From positions 13,775,040 through 13,839,039 of the forward strand of contig NC_064042.1 in NCBI RefSeq assembly GCF_932526225.1: a stretch of DNA of 64,000 nucleotides, written 5' to 3'. Shown one piece after another: positions 48,201 through 59,650 of this stretch (its first letter is position 1; every line of letters begins with the position of its first letter). The stretch is from Nematostella vectensis. Its lineage: Eukaryota; Cnidaria; Anthozoa; Actiniaria; Edwardsiidae. The notes beneath the pieces are model-generated. The model was not told the DNA's origin and did no database searches. It saw only the letters and a list, made by a program, of their open reading frames with translations. A program made the position numbers and the translations under genes.

Positions 48201-51200
48201 AAGTGTAAGTCTTAATGAATAGCCTGCTGTGGGTGCCGAAAGGGGTAAGTCTGAATGAATAGCCTGCTGTGGGTGCCGAAAAGTGTAAGTCTGAATGAAT
48301 AGCCTGCTGTGGGTGCCGAAAAGTGTAAGTCTGAATGAATAGCCTGCTGTGGGTGCCGAAAAGTGTAAGTCTTAATGAATAGCCTGCTATGGGTGCCGAA
48401 AAGTGTAAGTCTTAATGAATAGCCTGCTATGGGTGACGAAAAGTGTAAGTCTTAATGAATAGCCTGCTATGGGTGCCGAAAAGTGTAAGTCTGAATGAAT
48501 AGCCTGCTGTGGGTGCCGAAAAGTGTAAGTCTGAATGAATAGCCTGCTATGGGTGCCGAAAAGTGTAAGTCTTAATGAATAGCCTGCTAGGGGTGCCGAA
48601 AAGTGTAAGTCTGAATGAATAGCCTGCTATCTATGGATGATGAAAAGTTTGAGTCTGACTGTATAGCCTGCTAGTGGTGCCCAAAAAGTTCGAGTCTGAC
48701 TATAGAGCTTACTTTCGGTTCCCAAAAGTCTGGCTAAATAGCTTACAGTCTTGAGATCGGATCCAGTCCATGGAATACGCCAATTCAATTCGTTTTATCC
48801 CTTTTGTTGTTTCTAGGTCGATTCCAACGGGACAAAGATTCTTGCAGGCTTCAACGATGGGGTCGTCCGTCTGCTGACCTTAAACAAGGTTGATCCATCT
48901 CAAGTTCGCAGCAAGAAATCCAAGTCGAACTATAAGCTGAGTCTGACTCAAGTGTTCAAGCCTCACACTAAGCCGGTGACTGTGATGACTATCGACAAAG
49001 AGGGCGAACTGCTCGCTACAGGGGTAAGAACTAGTCACAGTATATCACCCTCTTAATTGTTTAAAAATGTAACTTCCAGACAGCCGTTAAAAATTGTGTG
49101 TACTACAATTTTTTATTGATTTTTTTTTTGGGGGGGAGGGGTCAGTGCAATTATAGTGCTACGCTTCCTATTGTGTCTATCAATTTAGAATTTCAAAAAA
49201 GCGGGACCCCCTCTCCACGTATCCGTTTTTTTTTGGGGGGGGGAGGGGTCAGTGCAATTATAGTGCTACGCTCGCTTTTGTGTCTATCAATATGGAATTT
49301 CAAAAAAGTGGGACCCACTCCCCACTCCCCACGTTTCCGTTTTTGTTTAAAAAACGCAATAATCAATAGATATCATCCACGCGAAAACGTATACATGTGA
49401 TGGGGTCTTAGCCAATGACCACGCGAAAACGTATACATGGTGATGGGGTCTTAGCCAATGACCACGCGAAAACGTATACATGGTGATGGGGTCTTAGCCA
49501 ATGACCACGCGAAAACGTATACATGGTGATGGGGTCTTAGCCAATGACCACGCGAAAACGTATACATGGTGATGGGGTCTTAGCCAATGACCACGCGAAA
49601 ATCAAAGTTGATTGACACAAACGCCATACCTTGAAGGATTGCCTCGCTGGTTGCATAGTGAAGTTTATGGCAATTAATTACCAAATATCCAAGTTGATCA
49701 CGTTAGCGCGCATCTCACTATAAAAGGAAAAAAATAATAGTGTCCAGGGAATGGCATTACCACGTGGCATGAAATTGCTGAAATCTCTGGGCAAAAGGAA
49801 TAACAAACTTCGGCGTCCATAACCGGACATGAAGGATTCCAGGTATTTATAGTATTACTAAAGCACTGACTTTTCTGCATGGCTAAGTATTTTTACTGCT
49901 GTTTTCAGAGTAATGACTGTACGGTTTTCTTCTTCTCTATCGGAGAAACATACAAACCAATTGGATTTGTGGAAACTGCTTCACCAGTCAAATCTATTGA
50001 GTGGTCCAAGAAAGGGAAGGTAACAAGGCAATGTAGATGTACTATTGTTTCGTAGCATGTATCATGTCTGCTTTTGAAGTTTGTGCATGGCATGTATTTT
50101 GAAGCCTTTTGTTGTTGCTAAGTACTTGAAGCTTTGTGCAACAATAACAAGCAGTGTTCAGGAAAATACGTATTATTCGCTAGACAAAACGATGTTTTGC
50201 TCTTCTCTGTCAGTAAAAATGCAGCGAGAAGCTGCGCCAGCATTTTATTGTTGTTGTGGTCAGTCTACGCTTGCAATGTTAAACTATTTGCATAAGCTCT
50301 TTATACATAAGACTTGAAGGGTGTATGTCATTAGTTTTCCGTGATTTGCTGTTTACTTAGGAACTCACAAGATAAGACACGGAAAATTGCCTTAATAGAT
50401 CTTTTGGTTTTTCTGGTTATATATATGTGAAAGAGTAATAGAGCTTTCGGACGTTTCTGTACACACAGAATCTATGTAGTAGCATATCTGTCACCATTTT
50501 GGGGTTGGCCTTGCCTCGTTGAGTTTTGTGCTGGGCTGAGAATCCAGTAGTTGTAATGTATGACAATTGGGTTGCTGGGTTTTGCAATCATTGGCTATGT
50601 GGATATAGTAGATGATAAAACCAACTGCACTCTTTTATAAACAGAAAGGTAAAAGCCTGCTGGTGAGCTGTAAGGACGGTACTGTGCTGGAAGTTGAGGC
50701 TCCTGACCCTGGTGAGCATGACACAAGCAAGACCTTTCACCTCCCGCTTACTAACCTCAAGATCACTGAGTTCCTTTTCAAGAGCGTCAAAGACAAACTG
50801 AGGGTAAGTTAGAAGAACACACTTGACGCTGATGAGCGCAAAACTGCCTAATGAAGCTCAGAGTTGTCTCATATGTTTTCTTTCGCTGTCGAAAAAGGTT
50901 AAAAGCATGTATGGTGTCTTTTTATTAGGTCTTCTCGTGTTAACGACTTGTCCACGCCTCCTGTATTTTTAGAATTGTCTGGTGTTTTGGTTTGGCGTTT
51001 AAAAAATAGTGATTCGTATAAATTTAGAATGTAATCTTTCTATATTTGTTTTTCTGAACATGATTATGAAGGCAAAATCCCTTCTGTTTCATATCATAAT
51101 GTTATTCCATCCCGACAGAAAGCCGAAGAGGCAGAGCGCAAAGCTAAAGAGGAAGAGGAGAAGCGAAAAAAGAAGGAAGCTGAGCAGGCACGACGCCGAG

Positions 51201-54200
51201 CAAGAGGTCTTGAAGACGAGGAAGAAGAGGAGGAGGAGGAGGAGACGAAGGAGGGAGAGGGAGAAGAGGAGGAGGAGCAAGATAAACAGCAAGAGGAACG
51301 GCAGCCCAGTGAGATCATCAAGAGCTTTTACTATGGACCTGACAAGAACAAGTTCTGGCTTTCAATGGTAAGCTTGTGACGCATGCAGCGAGTGGGTTGT
51401 ACATAGGTTTAGCATCCAACTTTAAATAAGCTAACAGAAATGGTAGTTCCATACAACTTGCTTTTTCTTTTTTCCAAAATGGCCATGACTTTTTAGTTTT
51501 GTTGCGTCAAGTTCTCCTCATCCGAAGCTATAGATTGCCAAGATATTTCTGGCAATAAGATTTAATGCAACTGTTCCCTATTTCTTCTCAGGACGGCTGG
51601 GACGCAGGCTATCTGTACGAGTGTGATTTTGAGGAGAAACCTTCCTCTAAAGATGATGATACGACAGGCGAGCCGGTCAAATCTCTCCCTGTACCGAACA
51701 GCAACGACACGCCCATCAGATCAGTCTATCTAACGTAAGCAATCTCTAGCGACTTCTTCAAGGTGTAGCTACGACCTATTCTTACTCCAACTTCAACTTG
51801 AAAGGTTGCTTGAAACACTAAAATACTTTTAAGTAGGAGTTTCCGTGTCGACAATGACTCCTACGACCACTTTTCGCTTTTTGCTTCCAGTGTGAGATAT
51901 TTACTGTTATCTTAAAAATGTGTAATAAGAAACATTTCAAAGTCTCCCGTCTTACAGTGGAACCATTGATTATTCCTTTTTAGGCATCTATCCATCTTTT
52001 TGTAGAAATTTGATTTTGACTCCCATGTCATTTAACCCAGATTTTAGCGCACGTTCTGTAAATGGAAAGGCATTCTGATAACCCACACACCACTTAAACT
52101 CAACAGCAATTCTGGTCGTTTCCTGATGTTTGGTATGGACGATGGTCAGATTCGTATTCATCCCGTTGAACCTGGAAAGGACCTGGAATCTTTATCCAAT
52201 TACTGGTCATTCACGATTCATGACAATCACAACGGCTCTGTGTGGCAATTACGCACAAGCTTTGATGACAAGTATGTCTTCTCTGTTGGTGCTGAGGGGA
52301 ATTTTTTCGCTCACCAGTTTATGGATAGCGCCGTAAAGGGCCTCAAGCTACCAAGCAAGGTGTCCCTCCCATCACCAAAGGTAAACTACCACAATCTAGC
52401 AATGTGATTTTGAACCTCATCTAGGTAAACTAAACATTTCCATTCAGACCTTCCAAAGGCTCTATTGTGCTATGAATTTGCACCCTTTTCAATATACGGT
52501 ACCTTTATAGCCGTTAGGCTCAGACATTTTTCGTGGGGCGGGGAACATCGTCTCCAAGTCTTATTCCAGTTGTCTTGTTTACTTGATGAAAATGAGAGGA
52601 ATAATTGGTAGAATGAAGGCTTCTAAATAAATATAAAATTGGTTCACCTTTATGTCACTCTGAGCTAGTGTCCTCCTAAATATTATGATTGTTTTTCAAC
52701 TACAAGACCAGCCCTGCAATCTGTCAGCCCTGTTTTGTTGTTTGCAGAAAATAATCGGCGAGGATGGGCAAGAAATCGAAAAGAAGGTGGATGATATAGA
52801 TGACCCGAATTTTTACAGGTACACGATCTCACGCTTGTCTAAGAATCGTCCATTAACTGTAAAGCACCGTACAAACAGCAATTGCTTTGTTGGAGTTCAA
52901 AAATTGCTGGAACCAGAATTAATTAACCACGAAACACCCCATTCAAACAGAGCATTGTTGGAATACAGAACACATAACATTGAATGGCCAAGAAATATTT
53001 TTGTAGGTTATTTCACGGTTGGTGAGCGCGTACGATTTTTATTCACGAGTTGTGTAAAACAAACGAACGAGCGCTGCGAGTGAGTTTGTTTTACACAACG
53101 AGTGAATAAAAATCGTCAAAGCGAACTAACCGTGAAATAACTTATTTATTATATACATACCGAGATTTTAAATGAGCGAACAGAACTTTCAGATATAAAA
53201 CATTTCATTTTGCATGATACTTTTGTTCTTGAGCTCTATTGAGCTTGAGAATGAAATTTTACTTAGAAAATTAAATACAAAGCGTTCAAAATGGAAGACA
53301 ATAGATTTGCTACTCTCAATGACATTGTACAGGATTATGTAGAAAGTCTTAAAAACAAGAATACAAAGGGAAAAACCGAGCGAGATGTTAGGCTGTAAAA
53401 CGCTATCTAACATCACAGTCTCGTGCGTGACATTAGTGAGACAGATTCATTTCAATGTAAGTTTCTGTCTGTCTTCAACTGAACCGTCGGTCGAACAGCA
53501 AAGTCTAATAAAATGTAATTTAAGCTTATTATAAATTTCTTAGTATGTATATAATAAATAAAATACAGCATGAAAAGTGCTTTGTACACTTTTTATTCAC
53601 TCGTTTTGTATCAAAAGAACTTTCAGTTTTTATCTACTCGTTTTGTATTAAAAGAACTTTCAGATATAAAGCATTTTATTTTGCACGTTACTTTTGTTCT
53701 TGAGCTCGATCGAGCGAGAGAATGAAAATTTACTGTGAATATTGAATACAAAGCGTTCAAAATGGAAGACATAGATTTGCTACTCTCATGATTGAACTGA
53801 GACACATCAAGGAGTTTCGAGCGAGTCGTCGAGCAAACGAAACGATTTTGCTCTTAAGTGAAAATAATGATATAGCCAATCAGAACGCCGATACGGCGTT
53901 TTTCACTAGTGGAATAAATCGTACGACCAATCAGCTGGCTTCTCTAGCGCGAAGAGACTAGTTTTATCACAATGTTTTTTGGCGCGTAAATCTCGGTGTG
54001 TATATAATAAATATCTTAAAGCTCTTTTTAAACAGGACAATAGTTAATGGAATATAAAACACATGTCCTTGCTGGGTAAATAACTAGTATATTGTAAATC
54101 CCTGGTCAAAGAGCAGTCCAGATATATTTCGCTGCTGGCGCTTCCATGCTGTTAGTTGCTGTGAGGTGCCTCGCCGATATTGTCTTTGTGTTTGACACGC

Positions 54201-57200
54201 CTGGCGCTGTTTCCACTGGGTCCAGGAATAAAGCCAGATTGAATTATCTGTGATAATTACCTTGCACCCTGCTGAACCACAGAGGGTTATAATGACATAC
54301 TTTGTTACAGTATCGAGTTGGAGAAACAGAAAGCTGAACATGACCGGATGGTGAAGCTCGCCGAGGAAAAGAAGCAGGTGAGATTATACGGCTTCTATCG
54401 AATAGTTTGACGGCTGGAAATATAGAAATTGCAGCCAAGTCCCTGGCGTTGTTTTCGCGTTTCCTTTGGTGCGTCGGGCTCCCCGTGCCCACCCTGCCCA
54501 GCCCCTCACGGTCAACCACACAAATCCATAACAGAACGCAAGCAACGGGTAAAACAATCAAGTCATTTCTTACAAAAATGAACGGTGTTTGTCTACATTG
54601 CAAACAAATTTTTGGCTGATAGCTTACTAAATCTTTGTCCATTTCTTCGTGTGTTATACGTATATTTGTTTTTTATTAACGAAGATTTCACTAGGTTCGT
54701 ACTGAAAATATTTCTTTTTTCCCTTATTTAGAAAGTTCGTCGTAAGATTGCTGAACTTAGACGCACCTTTAAGCAGCTGATGAATCGTAACCAGGACCTC
54801 CCAGGTCACGTCCAACTTGCCACAGAGGTAACAGAACTGCGTGTCTTTCCCTCTCCTAGCTCCGTCCGTAACTGATTGAAGGCTTTTAGACCGTAGCTAA
54901 AATCACGCCGCCATCTATCAATAAAAAATCATTAATGAATTATCAGCTTGTATTGATGATTATCAGGGTTATCTTAATGATTATATTAGAGTTCTGCAGT
55001 TGTATTTTCAAGTGAAAACAATGTTCATTAACAATTTGATGAATATATTTTGTATGGCTTTTAGGAATTCATCATTGATCCCGAAATTCGGAAAGAGCTC
55101 GAATCACACACACAAGAGAAGGTAGGAAGGATTACAAATATCATGCTGCATCACACCGTAAAGTAATCACGTTCCGATGTTTTTTTCGTAGATGTATCTG
55201 TTCTGCTCTTAACTTGCAGTTTTTACAATATACTGCGAACTCTCTTCGAAGATTTCATACTGCTAAATAGCCTTCCGTCATTCAAATCCTTGAAACGTTT
55301 TGATTTACCAGCATTGAAATGATCTGTAATCTCGCCATCTCTTCGTAAGGCGCGGACCACTTAAAAAGCATCAAATGTAATAACGTTTGAATACTTGGCT
55401 TCCTAAAACTCGCAAAATGGCCATGGTGGCGCACGCCAACATATTTAGACTTAGCACGTTTGCTACAAATGTTAACGCAACCTCTAAATACATATATGAG
55501 TACATATACAATAGATAGTAGACTGGATTGTAAAATATCCAAACTGCCTAAAGCAGTTTAAATTCGTCATTATTTAGCTATATTATACACCCCCTTGTAT
55601 GGGGGAACCGTTTGCTGAGTTTGTATGTCCTTTCAGATCGATCTGGTTCATCGGGAGATGTCATGGGAATCGGAAAAACACGCTATCGGGCTCAGAAAAC
55701 TCAAAAACCGGTACGTGATGAGGACTGCTATTCCTATGATCAGATTTAAGAATTTTGTTAGGACTTCGCAGAATTGTAATTTAATTTTGAGGTGGTTATG
55801 TAACGTGATTTTCTCTACCCAACCCCTCCACCCGCATCCAAAAAGTGCTTGAACTTCGTCCCTGTATACTACTTAGTTGACTAACGCTAATCATAGCGTT
55901 TTCCCACTAGTTTCAAGGACGAAGTTTATGGGCTCTCTTACTCTAGCCTAAAAATGAATAAATTCGAACCCCTTTATACTAGATAGATAGACGGTAGAAG
56001 ATAGTGAATGCTTTTCACTGCTTCATCCCATTAGGTTCAAGGACGAGCTGGAATGTGAGCGTATAGTCCTCATTGCCTTCCTCACCGAGCACCAGGTTTC
56101 TTCCTTCCGCAAGAGCAAGCCTGATTACTTACAGCAGTTACTCCAGGACGCCGAGGGCCCTACCTCCAAGACTGCAGAAGGGGGCGAGGGAGTTGGTGGT
56201 AAGAAGGCTACCTCTACCTTCAGAGCTGCTCAGATGAAGCGGCAGAGTACAGTAGACAAGCTTATGGGTCAGCAAAAGCAACAACAGCAGCCTGGAGGTG
56301 GCCAGAGCCAGCTTGGTGGGAAGGTCGCCAAGGCACTTGAGAAGGCTGAAGCACGGCGACAGAAGAGACTCGCCAGGCAGGCGCAGGTATGTGTGATAAA
56401 GTGTGTCTTGTCTTTTTAACACGCATGTATTTCATGCATGTCTTGCCAGGCAAGCGCAGTTACGCCCTGTTATCTTGCCAGACAGGCAATAGTATGTCAT
56501 GTATGTCTTGGCAGACAGGCAATAGTATGTCATGTATGTCTTGGCAGACAGGCAATAGTATGTCATGTATGTCTTGGCAGACAGGCAATAGTATGTCATG
56601 TTCGTCTTGCCAGACAGGCACTGGTATGTCATGTATGTCTTGCCAGACAGGCACTGGTATGTCATGTATGTCTTGGCAGACAGGCACTGGTATGTCATGT
56701 ATGTCTTGGCAGACAGGCACTGGTATGTCATGTATGTCTTGGCAGACAGGCACTGGTATGTCATGTTCGTCTTGCCAGACAAGCACTGGTATGTCATGTT
56801 CGTCTTGCCAGACAGGCAATAGTATGTCATGTTCGTCTTGCCAGACAGGCACTGGTATGTCATGTTCGTCTTGCCAGACAGGCACTGGTATGTCATGTTC
56901 GTCTTGGCAGACAGGCACTGGTATGTCATGTATGTCTTGGCAGACAGGCACTGGTATGTCATGTATGTCTTGCCAGACAGGCACTGGTATGTCATGTTCG
57001 TCTTGCCAGACAGGCACTGGTATGTCATGTATGTCTTGGCAGACAGGCACTGGTATGTCATGTATGTCTTGGCAGACAGGCAATAGTATGTCATGTATGT
57101 CTTGGCAGACAGGCACTGGTATGTCATGTATGTCTTGCCAGACAGGCACTGGTATGTCATGTATGTCTTGCCAGACAGGCACTGGTATGTCATGTATGTC

Positions 57201-59650
57201 TTGGCAGACAGGCACTGGTATGTCATGTTCGTCTTGCCAGACAGGCACTGGTATGTCATGTTCGTCTTGCCAGACAGGCACTGGTATGTCATGTTCGTCT
57301 TATCAGACAGGCACTGGTATGTCATGTATGTCTTGCCAGACAGGCACTGGTATGTCATGTATGTCTTGGCAGACAGGCACTGGTATGTCATGTATGTCTT
57401 GCCAGACAGGCACTGGTATGTCATGTTCGTCTTGCCAGACAGGCACTGGTATGTTATGTTCGTCTTGCCAAACAGGCACTGGTATGTCATGTATGTCTTG
57501 GCAGAAAGGCACTGGTATGTCATGTTCGTCTTGGCAGACAGGCAATAGTATGTCATGTTCGTCTTGGCAGACAGGCACTGGTATGTCATGTTCGTCTTGC
57601 CAGACAGGCGCTGGTATGTCATGTATGTCTTGCCAGACAGGCACTGGTATGTCATGTTCGTCTTGCCAGACAGGCACTGGTATGTCATGTTCGTCTTGCC
57701 AGACAGGCACTGGTATGTCATGTTCGTCTTGCCAGACAGGCACTGGTATGTCATGTATGTCTTGGCAGACAGGCACTGGTATGTCATGTTCGTCTTGCCA
57801 GACAGGCACTGGTATGTCATGTATGTCTTGGCAGACAGGCACTGGTATGTCATGTATGTCTTGGCAAACAGGCACTGGTATGTCATGTATGTCTTGGCAG
57901 ACAGGCAATAGTATGTCATGTATGTCTTGGCAGACAGGCACTGGTATGTCATGTATGTCTTGGCAGACAGGCACTGGTATGTCATGTTCGTCTTGCCAGA
58001 CAGGCACTGGTATGTCATGTTCGTCTTGCCAAACAGGCACTGGTATGTCATGTATGTCTTGGCAGACAGGCACTGGTATGTCATGTATGTCTTGGCAGAC
58101 AGGCACTGGTATGTCATGTATGTCTTGGCAGACAGGCACTGGTATGTCATGTTCGTCTTGCCAGACAGGCACTGGTATGTCATGTATGTCTTGGCAGACA
58201 GGCACTGGTATGTCATGTATGTCTTGGCAGACAGGCACTGGTATGTCATGTTCGTCTTGGCAGACAGGCACTGGTATGTCATGTATGTCTTGGCAGACAG
58301 GCAATAGTATGTCATGTATGTCTTGGCAGACAGGCACTGGTATGTCATGTATGTCTTGGCAGACAGGCACTGGTATGTCATGTTCGTCTTGCCAGACAGG
58401 CACTGGTATGTCATGTTCGTCTTGGCAGACAGGCACTGGTATGTCATGTTCGTCTTGGCAGACAGGCACTGGTATGTCATGTATGTCTTGGCAGACAGGC
58501 ACTGGTATGTCATGTATGTCTTGGCAGACAGGCACTGGTATGTCATGTATGTCTTGGCAGACAGGCACTGGTATGTCATGTTCGTCTTGGCAGACAGGCA
58601 CTGGTATGTCATGTTCGTCTTGGCAGACAGGCACTGGTATGTCATGTTCGTCTTGGCAGACAGGCACTGGTATGTCATGTTCGTCTTGCCAGACAGGCAC
58701 TGGTATGTCATGTATGTCTTGGCAGACAGGCACTGGTATGTCATGTTCGTCTTGCCAGACAGGCACTGGTATGTCATGTACGTCTTATCAGACAGGCACT
58801 GGTATGTCCTGTATGTATTACTAGACAGACGCGGGTAAATCTTGTCTTGGTATTGTCAATTCTGTATAAATAAAACACATGTAACAATAACCTCCTGTTT
58901 CAGTGGGATGACTTGAATCGCAACAAACCTGACGAGAACTATGAGGACCCCAGTGATAAAGCTGCCATCAAGAACGCGCGGGAACACATGGGCGACTATA
59001 AGCTGAAGACTGCCAAGGACTACGTAGTGCCTGAGAGTCAACGTGTGAACGCCGCCAAGAAACGAGTTCAACTTCTCAAGTTACTGGACCAGGTAAGTGA
59101 TGAGAGGTTTTTATATTACCCTTATTCGACAATATCGGTTCTCCGCGAATATTTGACATTATTCTAGAAGAACAATATCCTGGGATTAAAGGCATCTTTA
59201 GCCATTCCGATCCAACAAGAGGCATGGATTCTGTGCTAACACTGTTTTTGTAGTACCCTGTCTACAACGCTCTACAACATTTCCATCTGTAAAATGAGTG
59301 TCAATGAGTGCTAGGAGCTGTTCCTCAAAACGAAGATTGTATTTTAATGACTCAATAAAGTGTTTAAAATGTCTGATTTATGATAAATTCCCTACTAAAA
59401 ATCTATTTAGTGAATGACTCTAGATGGAAAACTTTAAACTAAAAAGGCTTGGTTTTGCGCTTCAGATTCACTACTACAAGCTCAACTTCAACCAAAAGTT
59501 CCTCGCCTTACGAAACAAGAAGATGGCTGTCATCAAGGAAGCCAAAGAAGCTGTCAAGAAACTCGAAATGATTCAGAAGAAGCTTGATTTCCACTCAAGG
59601 CGACCCATCCCTAAAGTGCCAAGCATGAGACCCGAGGAGTGCCCGGAAAA
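33465..59650 (+). CDS. CFAP44: cilia- and flagella-associated protein 44 (WDR52 family), 25 exons, 3' end beyond window
   Basis: Exons: 33465-35361, 36728-36851, 37399-37561, 38014-38333, 38539-38627, 39767-39957, 40192-40275, 40627-40698, 40792-40839, 44221-44320, 44710-44804, 48817-49023, 49909-50019, 50645-50803, 51119-51367, 51592-51734, 52107-52380, 52748-52818, 54311-54377, 54732-54827, 55065-55121, 55637-55710, 56035-56386, 58904-59092, 59466-59650. All are GT-AG and phases agree, giving about 1805 residues so far, ending in phase 2. CFAP44 hallmarks: [101 protein letters not shown], then a Glu-rich coiled segment, a second WD block ([22 protein letters not shown]) and C-terminal coiled coils ([30 protein letters not shown]). 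With CFAP43 the family forms the tether/tether head of inner dynein arm f on axonemal doublets. Relatives have several hundred more C-terminal residues, so the gene should continue past 59650. The start ATG at 33465 follows an X-box. Confidence 0.92.
39104..39727. mobile_element. ~0.6-kb TIR element in CFAP44 intron 5
   Basis: TCCAGGGAACTGTTCCTTAA on the left and TTTTTTTTCCAGAAACCGG on the right are loosely complementary ends. Inside, CTTTTTGGGCCCGTAAACTT and TTTTTACGGGCCCAAAAACA are an inverted pair, as are several CTCGGG/CCCGAG blocks. It ends about 40 bp before the exon 6 acceptor. Boundaries are approximate. Confidence 0.5.
41861..41955. repeat. (AT)n then (AAT)n microsatellite
   Basis: About 35 AT dinucleotides (41861-41931) pass into about eight ATA/AAT trinucleotides (to 41955). 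The trinucleotide part abuts the 3' end of the minus-strand LINE fragment and is probably its microsatellite tail. A second (AT)n tract lies at 42226-42267. Confidence 0.9.
41956..42225 (-). mobile_element. LINE 3'-end fragment nested in the piggyBac-like element
   Basis: The minus strand from 42225 reads [20 protein letters not shown], then [20 protein letters not shown] and [19 protein letters not shown]-stop. The W-N-S-L-P and [10 protein letters not shown] motifs are the C-terminal signature of cnidarian CR1/RTE-like LINE polyproteins. The frame is intact to the stop and is followed by a short 3' region and a trinucleotide tail, consistent with a 5'-truncated insertion. Confidence 0.85.
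42357..42470. mobile_element. short palindromic MITE
   Basis: TGCTGCAACAGTACCTAGCT and AGTAGAGGTCTCTT on the left are matched by AAGAGACCTCTGCTAGCAGG and GTACTGCAACA on the right, with about 50 bp between. It lies inside the larger TTAA-flanked element. Confidence 0.7.
44781..48620 (+). repeat. 96-unit, 40-bp minisatellite made of the CFAP44 exon 11 end plus its 5' splice site
   Basis: The unit is AGCCTGCTGTGGGTGCCGAA then AAGTGTAAGTCTGAATGAAT. The first unit (44781-44820) is partly exon: its first 24 bases are the last 24 coding bases of exon 11 (S-L-L-W-V-P-K-S), followed by the genuine donor GTAAGT at 44805. Every following unit repeats both parts. The tract is 3840 bp, exactly 96 x 40, with substitutions (CTGT/CTAT/CTAG; CTGA/CTTA/CTTT) but no indel. 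A block of 24 units (960 bp) is itself duplicated: rare variants at 46467, 47041 and 47196 recur at 47427, 48001 and 48156. About three decayed units follow to 48755. Intron 11 then ends at 48816. Confidence 0.97.
49117..49601. repeat. rearranged Harbinger-like MITE with a 5x 43-bp tandem array
   Basis: In CFAP44 intron 12, a ~100-bp block starting with a T/G run and GGGGTCAGTGCAATTATAGT occurs twice (about 49120-49225 and 49226-49330). Then CACGCGAAAACGTATACATG followed by GTGATGGGGTCTTAGCCAAT and GAC repeats five times (49378-49591) with a partial sixth. CACGTATCCG and GGGGTCTTA are the terminal motifs of the MITE at 62201-62599, so the array looks like an amplified MITE end. Confidence 0.8.
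53142..54016. mobile_element. TIR element family in CFAP44 intron 18
   Basis: TTATTATATACATACCGAGA (about 53150) is matched in inverse by TCTCGGTGTGTATATAATAA (about 53992). The interior has two direct copies of a ~110-bp segment containing AAAGAACTTTCAGATATAAA, GAGCTCTATTGAGC or GAGCTCGATCGAGC, and AAGCGTTCAAAATGGAAGAC. A related palindrome GTGAATAAAAATCG lies just upstream (53030-53120). No transposase. Confidence 0.6.
56442..58822 (+). repeat. ~71-unit, 33-bp minisatellite derived from the CFAP44 exon 23 splice donor
   Basis: The unit is CAGACAGGCACTGGTATGTC then ATGTATGTCTTGG, with common variants (TTCGTCTTGCC, CAATAGTATGTC). The genuine exon 23 end is CGCCAGGCAGGCGCAG followed by GTATGTGTGATAAAG. 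A leader at 56439-56470 (CTTGCCAGGCAAGCGCAGTT) links it to the array, whose units repeat the exon-like LARQA coding bases and the GTATGT donor. Since 33 is a multiple of three and the unit lacks stops, frames of about 800 codons arise on both strands; these are not genes. The exon frame meets TAA at 56417-56419 before the array. Intron 23 ends at 58903. Confidence 0.95.

Noticed and set aside
44781-48620. CRISPR-like regular array
   Set aside because: Units are contiguous 40-mers without unique spacers, in an animal intron; it is a minisatellite.
51089-51321. Leucine/serine-rich minus-strand ORFs
   Set aside because: Antisense of the Glu/Lys-rich CFAP44 exon 15.
55909-55922. Apparent echo of the exon 23 acceptor (AGTTTCAAGGACGA versus AGGTTCAAGGACGA)
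   Set aside because: The segment also pairs with an inverted ACTTCGTCC at about 55850, so a short palindromic repeat explains it as well as an exon duplication does.
56389-58873. ORFs of about 810 codons on the plus strand and 781 codons on the minus strand
   Set aside because: They are produced by a 33-bp stop-free tandem repeat in CFAP44 intron 23. All frames are equally repetitive, and no start context, splice logic or domain supports translation.
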